57,674 nt of DNA, taken from Acholeplasmataceae bacterium. GTDB lineage: Bacteria; Bacillota_I; Bacilli_A; ML615J-28; CAG-698. The notes below the pieces were generated by a model that saw only the letters and a program-made list of their open reading frames with translations, did not search any database and was not told where the DNA came from. How positions within the stretch are numbered: position 1 is the stretch's first letter; every line of letters begins with the position of its first letter. Location of the stretch: NCBI GenBank assembly GCA_012841865.1, contig DUTX01000072.1, positions 1 to 57,674 on the forward strand, in the 5' to 3' direction. Of the stretch, positions 1 through 7,645 are shown piece after piece. The translations under genes were made by a program, and so were the position numbers.

Positions 1-1690
1 CTTGTTTCGGGATTCCCAAGACTGAAACTGAATTAAGCAACACCTCTTTTACAAGCGGTGCAAGAATAATCCCCGCAAATTGTATTGCTGATTTTGGTTG
101 ATTCATAGAAATATAAACCGAAACTTGTGGGTCATTCATCGGTGTGATTCCGGTAAATGAAAGAATATATTTTCCGGGAGCATAAACTCCGCCGATCGGA
201 ATTTCTGCTTGCCCTGTTTTTCCACCAACGCGATAACCGTCTATATAAGCTCCTCTTGCAGTCCCGTAAGCAACAACTTGTTCCAATGCATCAGCAACCA
301 CCAAACTGGTTTCAGAACTGATTACTTTTCTGACAAATTTTGTTTTGTTTTGAAAAACCAAAGTGTTGGTTCCGGGTATTCCAAAGCCTTTTAAAATATA
401 TGGCTTATTTAAGTAGCCGCCATTAACAGCCGCATTGGTTGCATTTAGTAACTGTAAGGGTGTAACTGTGTTCCCTTGACCGAAGGCCGAATTCGCCGTT
501 TCTACATTTCCGATTTTATCAATATCAAAAAGGATGCCCGTTGATTCACCCAAAAGATCGACACCGGTTTTTTCACCAAAGCCGAAATCACGAAAATACT
601 TAAATAACCTTTCTTTTCCGAGTCTGAGTCCAATTGCAATAAACCCTGGGTTACAGGAATTTTGTAAGACTTGGAGAAAAGTTTGGTCACCATGTCCGCC
701 CGGTTTCCAGTCATTAATTCTTACTCCGTCCACAACCGCAAAGCCAGGATCGTAAAAATGTTCATCAGGTTTAAATACATCTTCTTCTATTCCTGCTGCG
801 AAGGTTACGACCTTGAAAGTTGAACCAGGCTCATAAGATTTCCAAATCGGAAGATTGCGATTATAGATTTCCTGATCATAATCCTGATAATTTTCCGGAT
901 CAAAAGTCGGCCGGGAAGCCATAGCATAGATTTCCGAAGTCTGAGGATTCATAATTAATCCGATTAATTCTTCCGGTTTATATAATACATCAGCATTGTT
1001 TAAGATTCTTTCTAAAGCCAGCTGAATTTCAATATCGATTGTCAGATAGAGATCAAATCCGGAGTTGGCGGCAGTATAACTTCCGGTTAGGTTCGGATAT
1101 TTATTCCCGTGAGCATCAGTATAGATATTTTGCGCACCTGGAGTTCCCATTAAAAAATCATCATAAATATATTCTAATCCGGTTATCCCCTGATTGTCGG
1201 TTCCGACAATACCAAGTACATGAGCAAGGGTACTCCCGTAAGGATAATAACGGACCACATCGGAAGCAACATAAACGCCATCTAAATTAGCAGCAATTAC
1301 CTGTTTGGCAGTTTCTAGACTGATATTTTTTCCTGCTGGTTTAATTATTTCAACGGAAACATTTTTATTAAAATGCGGTTCCAATTCTGAGGGTGGAATG
1401 TTCAGAATTGTTGAGAGCGCATTAATCGTATATTGTTTATTTTTAATTTGCTTGGGAATGATCGATATTGTCGGAGCGAGTTTGTTGCCGACAATTAGTT
1501 TTCCGTTTCGGTCAAAGATTTTCCCCCTTTGGGTACTAACGGGAATGTTTCTGGTCCACAGTTCAAATGCCCGTTCAACATAAATTTCTCCTTTAAAAAC
1601 CTGAACATAACCGACACGGACGATAATAATAAAGAAGAGAAATAAGAAGACATATACCAAAATAAAAATACGATTACGGATGGTTTTCAT
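1..1690 (-). CDS. Class B penicillin-binding protein (SpoVD/PBP2-like), C-terminus outside window
   Basis: This is a peptidoglycan transpeptidase that would cross-link stem peptides during division or spore-cortex synthesis. The minus frame is open from the ATG at 1690 to the window edge (563 codons). It shows a short cytoplasmic start, one membrane segment (about residues 8-26), a PBP dimerisation region, and the transpeptidase motifs S-T-F-K (Ser290), S-C-N (345-347) and K-T-G (491-493). A GAGGTG ribosome site precedes the ATG. The stretch GITGLEYIYDD followed by GTPG is typical of the SpoVD/FtsI group, but any C-terminal PASTA domain would lie off the window, so SpoVD and FtsI cannot be told apart. 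It follows mraZ-rsmH in the usual dcw order, but no ftsL-sized gene lies between. Confidence 0.9.
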   Translation of the reverse strand, partial: MKTIRNRIFILVYVFLFLFFIIIVRVGYVQVFKGEIYVERAFELWTRNIPVSTQRGKIFDRNGKLIVGNKLAPTISIIPKQIKNKQYTINALSTILNIPPSELEPHFNKNVSVEIIKPAGKNISLETAKQVIAANLDGVYVASDVVRYYPYGSTLAHVLGIVGTDNQGITGLEYIYDDFLMGTPGAQNIYTDAHGNKYPNLTGSYTAANSGFDLYLTIDIEIQLALERILNNADVLYKPEELIGLIMNPQTSEIYAMASRPTFDPENYQDYDQEIYNRNLPIWKSYEPGSTFKVVTFAAGIEEDVFKPDEHFYDPGFAVVDGVRINDWKPGGHGDQTFLQVLQNSCNPGFIAIGLRLGKERLFKYFRDFGFGEKTGVDLLGESTGILFDIDKIGNVETANSAFGQGNTVTPLQLLNATNAAVNGGYLNKPYILKGFGIPGTNTLVFQNKTKFVRKVISSETSLVVADALEQVVAYGTARGAYIDGYRVGGKTGQAEIPIGGVYAPGKYILSFTGITPMNDPQVSVYISMNQPKSAIQFAGIILAPLVKEVLLNSVSVLGIPKQ

Positions 1691-1742
1691 TTCTTCACCT
1701 CGATATTAAATTATATGAGATGAAACCTTAAGAAATGAAAAA

Positions 1743-1806
1743 AGGCATTTAAAATGCCTCAGCCTGATGACAAAGTGCCTTTGCAAAACATTTAAACAAG
1801 GCACTT
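1743..1806 (-). promoter_or_regulatory. Tandem hairpins in the pbp leader (terminator/attenuator-like)
   Basis: Read on the minus strand, a stem AAGTGCCTT/AAGGCACTT (1773-1806) is followed by the palindrome AGGCATTTTAAATGCCT (1743-1759) and then six T, about 50 bases before the pbp start. The second hairpin plus T run looks like an intrinsic terminator. The arm AAAGGCA of the first hairpin could instead pair with TGCCTTT of the second, so the two folds may compete. Whether it terminates, attenuates or ends a short RNA is inference. Confidence 0.5.
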
Positions 1807-1925
1807 TTATTTTCGTCCCACATTAGTATTAAAAAAACGCATAAATCGTTATAATACAAGGTTATATCATATGAAAATCAATCACTTTATCCCACTTTTG
1901 TTTTTAATTTATATAAAAAAATATG

Positions 1926-1946
1926 AGCGTTGACTTTGTCAACGCT
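1926..1946 (-). terminator. Intrinsic terminator after rsmH
   Basis: A perfect 9-bp stem AGCGTTGAC/GTCAACGCT with a 3-base loop is followed on the minus strand by CATATTTTTTTA. It should end the mraZ-rsmH transcript, so pbp probably needs its own promoter in 1810-1900 or read-through. Confidence 0.8.
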
Positions 1947-1949
1947 CTG

Positions 1950-1966
1950 AGGCATTTAAAATGCCT
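1950..1966. repeat. Second copy of the 17-base palindrome found at 1743-1759
   Basis: The sequence AGGCATTTAAAATGCCT is identical to 1743-1759. The bases flanking the two copies are mirror-arranged (CAG next to one end of each), so the copies form an inverted repeat about 200 bases apart on either side of the pbp leader. This copy abuts the terminator at 1926-1946. Confidence 0.7.
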
Positions 1967-1980
1967 AATTAAGTCGTATA

Positions 1981-2043
1981 CTATTCACGTTTTTTAGTGG
2001 GGCGAGGGCAAGCTGGTTTCGGTAAAGGTCTGAAATTACTCAT
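1981..2043 (-). CDS. Possible 20-residue proline-rich leader peptide or small protein
   Basis: A 20-codon reading frame starts at an ATG with a strong AGGAGG site and overlaps the rsmH stop by 8 bases. The product is basic, with five prolines, one cysteine and a KKRE end (it contains PKPACPRP). It occupies the place where ftsL normally sits but has no membrane segment. It is followed by a palindrome and the terminator at 1926-1946, an arrangement that fits a leader peptide, but the ribosome site lies inside the rsmH coding sequence and could be coincidental. No family is recognised. Confidence 0.35.
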   Translation of the reverse strand: MSNFRPLPKPACPRPTKKRE

Positions 2044-2986
2044 TGTTTTCCTCCTTTATTCTTTCGATTATTCTTAACTTCGCACTATGGGCACGATGAT
2101 TTCTTTTGATTTCTTCTTCACTCGGGGTAATGACTTTCCGATTAATAAGCCGGTATTCGGGCTTTAATTCGCTTGCTTTAATCGGAAGCCCACGAGGAGT
2201 AATAATTTCTGTTTTGCTTTTAAACAGTCGTTTACAAATCCTGTCTTCCAAAGAGTGGAAGGTTATCACCGCAATCCTACCGCCTTCTTTAAGAAGTGAG
2301 AGGGCATCGGTTAAACTTTTTTCGAAAACATTTAGTTCGTCATTGACGGCTATCCTTAAAGCTTGAAAGACTTTTTTAGCGGGATGACCGCCTTTTCTTC
2401 TTGCGAAGGCGGGAATTGCTTCTTTAATAATTTCGCTTAATTCTAGAGTTGTTGTAATTGGTTTAATTTGTCGCGACTCAATAATTTTACTGGCAATCCG
2501 GGGGGAAAATTTTTCTTCTCCGTAAGTGTAAAAAATCCTTTTCAATTCCTCGTAACTATAAGTGTTTACAATCTCATATGCGGTTAAATTGCTCGAAGTA
2601 TCCATCCGCATATCCAGTCGCGCATCCTGATTATAACTGAATCCCCTTTCACCAATATCAAGTTGAAATGAGGAAACGCCCAAATCATAAAGTATTCCGT
2701 CAACCGCGTTTACATTTAAAGCTTGAAGTCTTGCTTTCAGATTTACAAAATTATCGGAAATGATTTTGAAACGATCTGAAATTGAACTTAACACTTCGCT
2801 GCCGCGAGTAATCGCATAATCATCCTGCTCAAAACAGTAAAGATAACCTGTAGAGAGCCTTTTTAAGATTTCGGCAGCATGACCGGCACCGCCCATTGTA
2901 CAATCGACATAAATGCCGCCCGCTTTAATGTTTAGTCCCGCAATTACTTCTTCAAGCATTACCGGGATGTGTTCATAATCCTTCAT
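2036..2986 (-). CDS. rsmH: 16S rRNA m4C1402 methyltransferase RsmH (MraW)
   Basis: This SAM-dependent cytosolic enzyme N4-methylates C1402 of 16S rRNA, tuning the ribosomal P site. The 316-residue product has full family length. It shows the N-terminal HIPVMLEEVI opening, the SAM-binding DCTMGGAGHA (about residues 28-37), the LGVSSFQLD segment, and the C-terminal FHSLEDRICKRLF motif. Its ATG overlaps the mraZ stop as TAATG, indicating translational coupling in the mraZ-rsmH operon. Confidence 0.97.
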   Translation of the reverse strand: MKDYEHIPVMLEEVIAGLNIKAGGIYVDCTMGGAGHAAEILKRLSTGYLYCFEQDDYAITRGSEVLSSISDRFKIISDNFVNLKARLQALNVNAVDGILYDLGVSSFQLDIGERGFSYNQDARLDMRMDTSSNLTAYEIVNTYSYEELKRIFYTYGEEKFSPRIASKIIESRQIKPITTTLELSEIIKEAIPAFARRKGGHPAKKVFQALRIAVNDELNVFEKSLTDALSLLKEGGRIAVITFHSLEDRICKRLFKSKTEIITPRGLPIKASELKPEYRLINRKVITPSEEEIKRNHRAHSAKLRIIERIKEENNE

Positions 2987-3414
2987 TAGATATCAAACTC
3001 AATCCCTTCACTGATTTCTTCGAGCACTGATTGACGCTCGCCATAATAACGTTCCCATTCAGACTTATCCCACAGTTCAAGCCGATCTCCGACACCGATT
3101 ATAACGCATTCACGCTTTAAACCCGCATAATCGATTAAACTTTTTTCGAGATTAATGCGTCCTTTTGAATCGATTTCGCGTTTATAAGCGCCGGACAAAA
3201 ACAAACGATTAAATTCACGGTTTGATTTTTTTGTAAAAGAGAGAGTGGAGAGTTTAGATACGATCTTCTCCCATTCGTCTAGCGGGTAAACATAGAGGCA
3301 TTTTTCAATTCCGCGGTTAATAATAACCTCTGTACCGAGATCGGTACGCATTTCACTCGGAAGAAAAAGCCTACCTTTTTCATCAATATTATAGTGATAT
3401 TCGCCTATGAACAT
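2986..3414 (-). CDS. mraZ: Transcriptional regulator MraZ
   Basis: MraZ is a DNA-binding regulator of the division/cell-wall (dcw) cluster that commonly represses its own operon. The 142-residue product carries two AbrB/SpoVT-type half-domains, each with the D-x-K-G-R signature (DEKGRLFLP near residue 12 and DSKGRINLE near residue 83). The start is fixed by GGAGGAAAACG just before the ATG. The ribosome site directly abuts a run of TGGG repeats that should be its own operator. Confidence 0.96.
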   Translation of the reverse strand: MFIGEYHYNIDEKGRLFLPSEMRTDLGTEVIINRGIEKCLYVYPLDEWEKIVSKLSTLSFTKKSNREFNRLFLSGAYKREIDSKGRINLEKSLIDYAGLKRECVIIGVGDRLELWDKSEWERYYGERQSVLEEISEGIEFDI

Positions 3415-3423
3415 CGTTTTCCT

Positions 3424-3447
3424 CCACTTTTACCCACTTTTACCCAC
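3424..3447 (-). promoter_or_regulatory. MraZ operator (TGGG-type direct repeats)
   Basis: On the minus strand, GTGGGTAAAA occurs twice in tandem with a 10-base period, followed by a third partial unit (GTGGAGG) that merges with the mraZ ribosome site. TGGG-type repeats at one-turn spacing are the known MraZ binding pattern in E. coli and Mycoplasma. Bound MraZ would block both the promoter start and ribosome loading. Confidence 0.8.
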
Positions 3448-3451
3448 TTAT

Positions 3452-3480
3452 AGTCTATCATAGAGTAATTTTTAATGCAA
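3452..3480 (-). promoter_or_regulatory. mraZ promoter
   Basis: TTGCAT, a 17-base spacer and TAGACT (minus strand) lie immediately upstream of the MraZ repeats, placing the transcript start at about 3445, inside the operator. Confidence 0.6.
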
Positions 3481-3525
3481 GTCATTTTATTATTTTATTT
3501 ACAAATTTTAGAAAAAACAAAAAAA

Positions 3526-3551
3526 GACAAACTTCTACAATGAAGTTTGCC
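3526..3551 (-). terminator. Intrinsic terminator of the GH13 gene
   Basis: The stem GCAAACTTC/GAAGTTTGT with a 6-base loop, then CTTTTTTTG on the minus strand, follows the GH13 stop codon directly. Confidence 0.75.
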
Positions 3552-4832
3552 TTATTTTTCAAGTATCAAAACAAGCGGTTCAACGATTTTTTGCAATCCT
3601 TTTTTGATGGTTTTTTCGGAAAGATAATCAATTCCAGCATATTTTAAATCAATTTCTCTTTCTTCAGAACTTAAATTAAAAATCCCAATAACAGTTTTAT
3701 CAGCCAAATCATAACGGAATAATAAACAATCAGCATTTAAAACTTCAATGTTCATGACTCCATTTAGATAATGCAAACTTTTCTTAAGCTTGTTCATCTT
3801 ACAAATCAGTTCCACAAGACCCGCTTTATTATAAGTGCTCCAATCAATTTCATCAAGTTCAAACAAATCAGGTCTTTTCGTAGCTCCGCATTCCTGACCG
3901 TTATAAATCATTTGCGTTCCTTTCAAAAAGAAAAGTAATGTATTTAGATTCCGGAATTGACTTTCTGTTTTTAAATATTTTCCGATTCTTTCTTGATCAT
4001 GATTTTCTAAGAACCGAAGTTTAATATAGTTTTTAGGATAAATAGCTTCCTGTCTGATTAAAGAGTCAACCCACTTTTGGAGTGGTTCATCGTTTTTAAA
4101 ATAATTGATGAATTCATCAAAAATATCATAATCATAACAAATATCAAAAACCTGATATACCTGACTGTCGCTATAAGCCTCATAGCCTAAATCCCGAAGA
4201 TATTTAATGAAATGTAAATGTACGCTTTCAGCTAAAAAGATAAAGTTAGGATTAATCTTTTCGATTTCAGCGCGGGCTTTTTTCCAAAAATCCAAAGGCA
4301 CAAGCGATGCTACATCAGCACGGATGCCGTCAACTCCAAGTTTTGTCCAAAAGAGTAAGACATTGATTAATTCGGTTTCCAGGTCTGGATTTCCTTCAAA
4401 TTTTAAATCAATGATATCCCACCAGTCACCGACACGGTTTGTAAAAGAACCGTCTGCTTTCCGGTAATACCATTCGGGGTGTGTTTTTGTATAAACAGCA
4501 TCATGAGCAGTATGATTAAAAACAATGTCCATGATTACCCCGAGGCCCCGTTGATGTGCTTCCTTAACCAAGGTTTTAAAATCTTCCAAGTCCCCTAAAT
4601 CAGGATTGATTTCATAATAATTGGTAATGGAATAAGGGCTTCCATAAGTCCCTTTACGGTTTACTTTTCCGATTGGATGGATCGGCAAAAGATAAAGATA
4701 GTCAACATTTAGTTTTTTAATTAAATCAAGCTTTTCGGTGACGCCTTTTAAATCATGGGTTTTAGAAAACTGTCTCGGAAAGACCTGATAAATGGTTTTG
4801 TCTCTTAAAGAGATCGAAGTATTCTTAGCCAT
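3552..4832 (-). CDS. GH13 alpha-amylase-family glycoside hydrolase
   Basis: This is a cytoplasmic (no signal peptide) alpha-glucan hydrolase or related alpha-glucosidase. The (beta/alpha)8 core shows GH13 region I (DIVFNH), the nucleophile Asp in GIRADVAS, the acid/base Glu in FLAESVH, and the third acid in FLENHDQER. At 426 residues it is short for the family, with a small C-terminal beta domain. I chose the ATG at 4832 because AAGGAG lies at good spacing; a longer frame reaches 4874 without a ribosome site. It has its own promoter and terminator and stands alone. Substrate specificity cannot be read from the sequence. Confidence 0.88.
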   Translation of the reverse strand: MAKNTSISLRDKTIYQVFPRQFSKTHDLKGVTEKLDLIKKLNVDYLYLLPIHPIGKVNRKGTYGSPYSITNYYEINPDLGDLEDFKTLVKEAHQRGLGVIMDIVFNHTAHDAVYTKTHPEWYYRKADGSFTNRVGDWWDIIDLKFEGNPDLETELINVLLFWTKLGVDGIRADVASLVPLDFWKKARAEIEKINPNFIFLAESVHLHFIKYLRDLGYEAYSDSQVYQVFDICYDYDIFDEFINYFKNDEPLQKWVDSLIRQEAIYPKNYIKLRFLENHDQERIGKYLKTESQFRNLNTLLFFLKGTQMIYNGQECGATKRPDLFELDEIDWSTYNKAGLVELICKMNKLKKSLHYLNGVMNIEVLNADCLLFRYDLADKTVIGIFNLSSEEREIDLKYAGIDYLSEKTIKKGLQKIVEPLVLILEK

Positions 4833-4864
4833 CACATTCTCCTTCAATGTATACTTATATATCA

Positions 4865-4893
4865 ATGTTAACATAAGAATATAAAATATACAA
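4865..4893 (-). promoter_or_regulatory. Promoter of the GH13 gene
   Basis: TTGTAT, a 17-base spacer and TAACAT on the minus strand lie about 35 bases upstream of the chosen ATG at 4832. The position supports that start over the upstream one at 4874, which would fall within the promoter. Confidence 0.55.
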
Positions 4894-4939
4894 GTGAAGC
4901 TAAAAAGGGAACGGTTTACATTTTTATCTATAAAAAATT

Positions 4940-4966
4940 AAAAAGCACTCTCCATAAGTGCTTTTT
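4940..4966 (-). terminator. Intrinsic terminator after rpmF
   Basis: AAAAAGCACT, a 7-base loop and AGTGCTTTTT form a stem with T runs on both strands, about 20 bases after the rpmF stop. Confidence 0.75.
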
Positions 4967-4986
4967 AATTAGGTAAAAAATCCGAA

Positions 4987-5298
4987 TTATTCTTCTTTTT
5001 TACTTTCCTTTTTCTTAGCCGTTTTCTTTTCGGCTTTTTTGTCTTCGGTTGCCTTCTCTTTCTTCTTTGATTTCTTTTCTTTCGGAGTTTCCGCAACCTC
5101 GGCTTCTGCTTCTTCCTTGACTTTAATTTCCCGAACTAGTTTACCGTCATAGAATCCACATTTCTTGCAGACGATATGAGCAAGTTTCATTTCGCCGCAA
5201 TTCGGACAAACCATCATGCTTGGCATATCCAATTTAAAATGGGTACGGCGTTTACGTTTTCTAGTCTTGGAAATTCGCCTTTGGGGAACGATTGCCAT
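4987..5298 (-). CDS. rpmF: 50S ribosomal protein bL32 with an unusual charged C-terminal tail
   Basis: This is a structural protein of the large ribosomal subunit. The N-terminal 58 or so residues are normal bL32: basic start ([14 protein letters not shown]) and a zinc ribbon with CPNC and CKKC pairs. The remaining roughly 45 residues are almost only Lys, Glu and Ala (for example [19 protein letters not shown]), giving 103 residues against a usual 55-60. The tail has normal codons and no frameshift. A GAGGTG ribosome site precedes the ATG. It lies directly downstream of the DUF177/YceD gene, the usual pairing. Confidence 0.95.
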   Translation of the reverse strand: MAIVPQRRISKTRKRKRRTHFKLDMPSMMVCPNCGEMKLAHIVCKKCGFYDGKLVREIKVKEEAEAEVAETPKEKKSKKKEKATEDKKAEKKTAKKKESKKEE

Positions 5299-5320
5299 AA
5301 AAATTCACCTCTTCTTATAT

Positions 5321-5719
5321 CTAGTTATCGGTAACTTCTTCTTTAACGATTCGCATCGGTTTTTCTAAAAGAATGCATTCCCAAACCAACGGCCGTAAAT
5401 CAATGGTGTTCTTCTCCACAAAATAAGCATCCGCATTATCAGGATTAGTGCTAAAGACTTCCGAAACTTCAAGATCAAGCGGATATAAGACCGGTTCTAA
5501 TGTTCTGGCATCTTCGAGCGTTAAAGTAGCACGAATATGCAAATCAAACTTAAAATCATCTTCGAACACATTACGTCCGATTCCCTCAACTTCCACTTCG
5601 GAAATTCCTAAGATATCACTGATATTTTCAATTTCTTTTTCAAAATTAAATGTTCCCGAAAAAGAAAAAGGTTTGCCGTTATGCTTGTGTAATTGCTGGA
5701 GAGACCATTTCATCTTCAT
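5321..5719 (-). CDS. DUF177 / YceD-family protein
   Basis: YceD-family proteins are almost always encoded upstream of rpmF and are linked to 23S rRNA accumulation and ribosome assembly. The product (about 132 residues) shows the typical acidic character, the RATLTLEDARTLEPV segment (the family normally has a C-x-R-C-L motif here; both Cys are absent), and the I-D-L-x-P-L-V-W-E close. The longer frame from 5779 has no ribosome site. AGGTG lies just before the ATGs at 5719 and 5713, and either could be used. The Cys-less form argues against metal binding. Confidence 0.82.
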   Translation of the reverse strand: MKMKWSLQQLHKHNGKPFSFSGTFNFEKEIENISDILGISEVEVEGIGRNVFEDDFKFDLHIRATLTLEDARTLEPVLYPLDLEVSEVFSTNPDNADAYFVEKNTIDLRPLVWECILLEKPMRIVKEEVTDN

Positions 5720-5787
5720 CACCTGATAACCTTTCTTATTATACACTTTTTCAGTTGGTAAGTCAAACATTTTATACAAAGAATCTA

Positions 5788-7023
5788 CTAAATCAAAACT
5801 TGGTCAATTACTTTTTTGATTCTTTCCGCAAGTCCCTTTAATTCCGTTGCCGGAACGGAACAAAAAGCTAGTCGAATCGAATCTGTACCTGGAATTAGAT
5901 AAATTTTTTCTTCTTTGATAAGAGCATCTAAAACTGCATCGCGATTAGCTACGGGGATGCTCACAAAAAAACCGCTTTTATAAGGATAAGTGCTTAAATT
6001 AACACTATCTGCTTCCTTTAAAAAAATCTGGGCTCTTTCTTTTATTATTCCCTTAACAAATGCAAGTTCATCCAAAATTTGTTTTTTTAATTCTTGATCT
6101 TTGTTAATCTTAATTAATAAATTGATTAAACCTTTATTTACATTCGACCAGGTGTTTCGAGCGGTAAAATTGGAGGCATTATAAAACTCAGAAGCTGATT
6201 CTTCGTTTTTACTCATGATTATTTGCGCACCAAGTCTTTGGCCATAAACCGAGAAGGTTTTGGAGGCGCTAAAGGCGATGGAAATAAGAACATTGCTTCC
6301 TGCTTCGCTTAAAATTTTAAAGTTTTTCCTAAATCTCAGTTGATCTTCAGCAGCAAAATCAAGATAAGCAATATCATAAATTAATGTACAGGGGACACCA
6401 GAGTTATTCAAAAAAACTATAATCTCCCGCAGTTCTGTTTCACTTAAACTATAACCGCTCGGATTATTACAGGGATCATTGATGATTGTGACCAGTTTTC
6501 CTTGTTTTTGAATTAATTCCTCTGCTGCTTCTTTAAAACCGGTAATGTTGAAACTTTTATCTGAAAAAAGCGGATAGGTTTTGGTTTTAAAACCAAGATT
6601 GATGGCGATGCCAAGATAAGGTGCCCAGTAAAGGTTGGGAAACAAAACCGTTTCTTCCGGATCAAGACTATTAAAAAGACTGGAAAAGATGGCACCGGTT
6701 CCACCAGGAGTTGCGAGCACCTGAATGTGGGTTGTAGCTCTTAGTTCGGAAAGATAACTATCGAAAACCCAATTTAAAACCGCTTCTTTAAATTCAAAGC
6801 CGCCATCACTCGCTGAGTAAGCATAAAACTCCTCATCGGTTAAACTATTTAAAATCTTCTCGACTGTTTTAAAGCCTTGAAAATAATTATCGTAGTAAAA
6901 CATCCCGCTGGTTGCATCGATTGTTCGCGGATCCATCTTCTTGGCCAGTTTTGCTTCGCTCGCAATTTGTAAATTATCCTTTTTTAAGACTTTGCCCGCT
7001 GCGTGTTTCGCAATAATCAACAT
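5788..7023 (-). CDS. Class I/II PLP-dependent aminotransferase (aspartate/aromatic type)
   Basis: A cytosolic aminotransferase transferring amino groups between an amino acid and a 2-oxoacid via pyridoxal phosphate. In 411 residues it shows TPGGTGAI near the phosphate site, NDPCNNPSGYSL (cofactor ring-binding Asn), and FSASKTFSVYGQRLGA, where the Lys is the PLP Schiff-base residue. The SK-x-F-x-x-Y-G-x-R-x-G form is that of aspartate/tyrosine aminotransferase subgroup I-alpha. A C-terminal substrate Arg (SIRLAF) is present. It starts 3 bases after the Nudix stop, so the two are cotranscribed. The true substrate is uncertain. Confidence 0.85.
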   Translation of the reverse strand: MLIIAKHAAGKVLKKDNLQIASEAKLAKKMDPRTIDATSGMFYYDNYFQGFKTVEKILNSLTDEEFYAYSASDGGFEFKEAVLNWVFDSYLSELRATTHIQVLATPGGTGAIFSSLFNSLDPEETVLFPNLYWAPYLGIAINLGFKTKTYPLFSDKSFNITGFKEAAEELIQKQGKLVTIINDPCNNPSGYSLSETELREIIVFLNNSGVPCTLIYDIAYLDFAAEDQLRFRKNFKILSEAGSNVLISIAFSASKTFSVYGQRLGAQIIMSKNEESASEFYNASNFTARNTWSNVNKGLINLLIKINKDQELKKQILDELAFVKGIIKERAQIFLKEADSVNLSTYPYKSGFFVSIPVANRDAVLDALIKEEKIYLIPGTDSIRLAFCSVPATELKGLAERIKKVIDQVLI

Positions 7024-7026
7024 TAG

Positions 7027-7566
7027 TTATTCCCCCATCAATTTTCCTTTACATCTTAATAATAAACAAACCGTTTTCGCATCAACCAACTTTCCCTCTG
7101 CAAGCATTTTGAAAGCTTCACCAACAGGAAGCTCAAGGATATCTAAAAATTCATCTTCATCAGAATTTAGGGCAACCCTTTCGTAATTATCCGTAAAATA
7201 TAAATGAATGATCTCGTTGGTATAGCCGGGCGAAGGATAAATGATCCCGACTTTTTCAATAGTTAATGGCTTCACTCCGACTTCTTCCTGTAACTCACGA
7301 ATAATTGTCGCTTCGGGATCTTCGCCGACTTCGACTTTACCGGCAGGTAGTTCTAAGACTTCTTTGCCGTAGGGAGCGCGGAATTGTCTGACAAAGAACA
7401 AATTATGTTTTTCAGTCAAAACCAAACAAGCCGCAGCGCCGCTGTGTTCTACAATCTCTCGAAATGCTTCTTTGTTGTTTGGAAGCAAAACAGTATCCCG
7501 ACGGAGATTTAAAATTTTTCCACGGAAAAGGTATTCACTACTTAATCTTTTTACCTGATTTTTCAT
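7027..7566 (-). CDS. ADP-ribose pyrophosphatase, Nudix family
   Basis: Likely hydrolyses ADP-ribose to AMP and ribose-5-phosphate in the cytosol. The full Nudix box runs from GKVEVGEDPEA to RELQEEVG (G-x5-E-x7-R-E-x2-E-E-x-G, about residues 79-101). The preceding EFRAPYGKEV-like segment (FRAPYGKEVLELPAG) is the NudF/YqkG pattern. I use the ATG at 7566 (179 residues), which has AAGGTG six bases upstream; the longer frame begins with GTG at 7581. It heads a two-gene unit with the aminotransferase. Confidence 0.9.
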   Translation of the reverse strand: MKNQVKRLSSEYLFRGKILNLRRDTVLLPNNKEAFREIVEHSGAAACLVLTEKHNLFFVRQFRAPYGKEVLELPAGKVEVGEDPEATIIRELQEEVGVKPLTIEKVGIIYPSPGYTNEIIHLYFTDNYERVALNSDEDEFLDILELPVGEAFKMLAEGKLVDAKTVCLLLRCKGKLMGE

Positions 7567-7616
7567 ATTTATCACCTTCACTAAATATTATATACCAACT
7601 TGAACTTGATTAAAAG

Positions 7617-7645
7617 AAAAAAGATAAAACTACTCAGTCTTATCT
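7617..7645 (-). terminator. Intrinsic terminator overlapping the end of the ysxE-like gene
   Basis: AAAGATAAGACT, a 4-base loop and AGTTTTATCTTTTTTC (minus strand) form a stem with one mismatch. The 5' arm is inside the last codons of the 311-residue gene. Confidence 0.6.

Noticed and set aside
502-1583. Several open frames of 60-90 codons on both strands in the first 1.7 kb
   Set aside because: All are shadows of the long penicillin-binding protein frame, which runs off the window edge.
1743-1966. Inverted repeat pair as ends of an insertion sequence or MITE
   Set aside because: No transposase, no target duplication and the copies are themselves short palindromes; terminator or regulatory hairpins explain them better.
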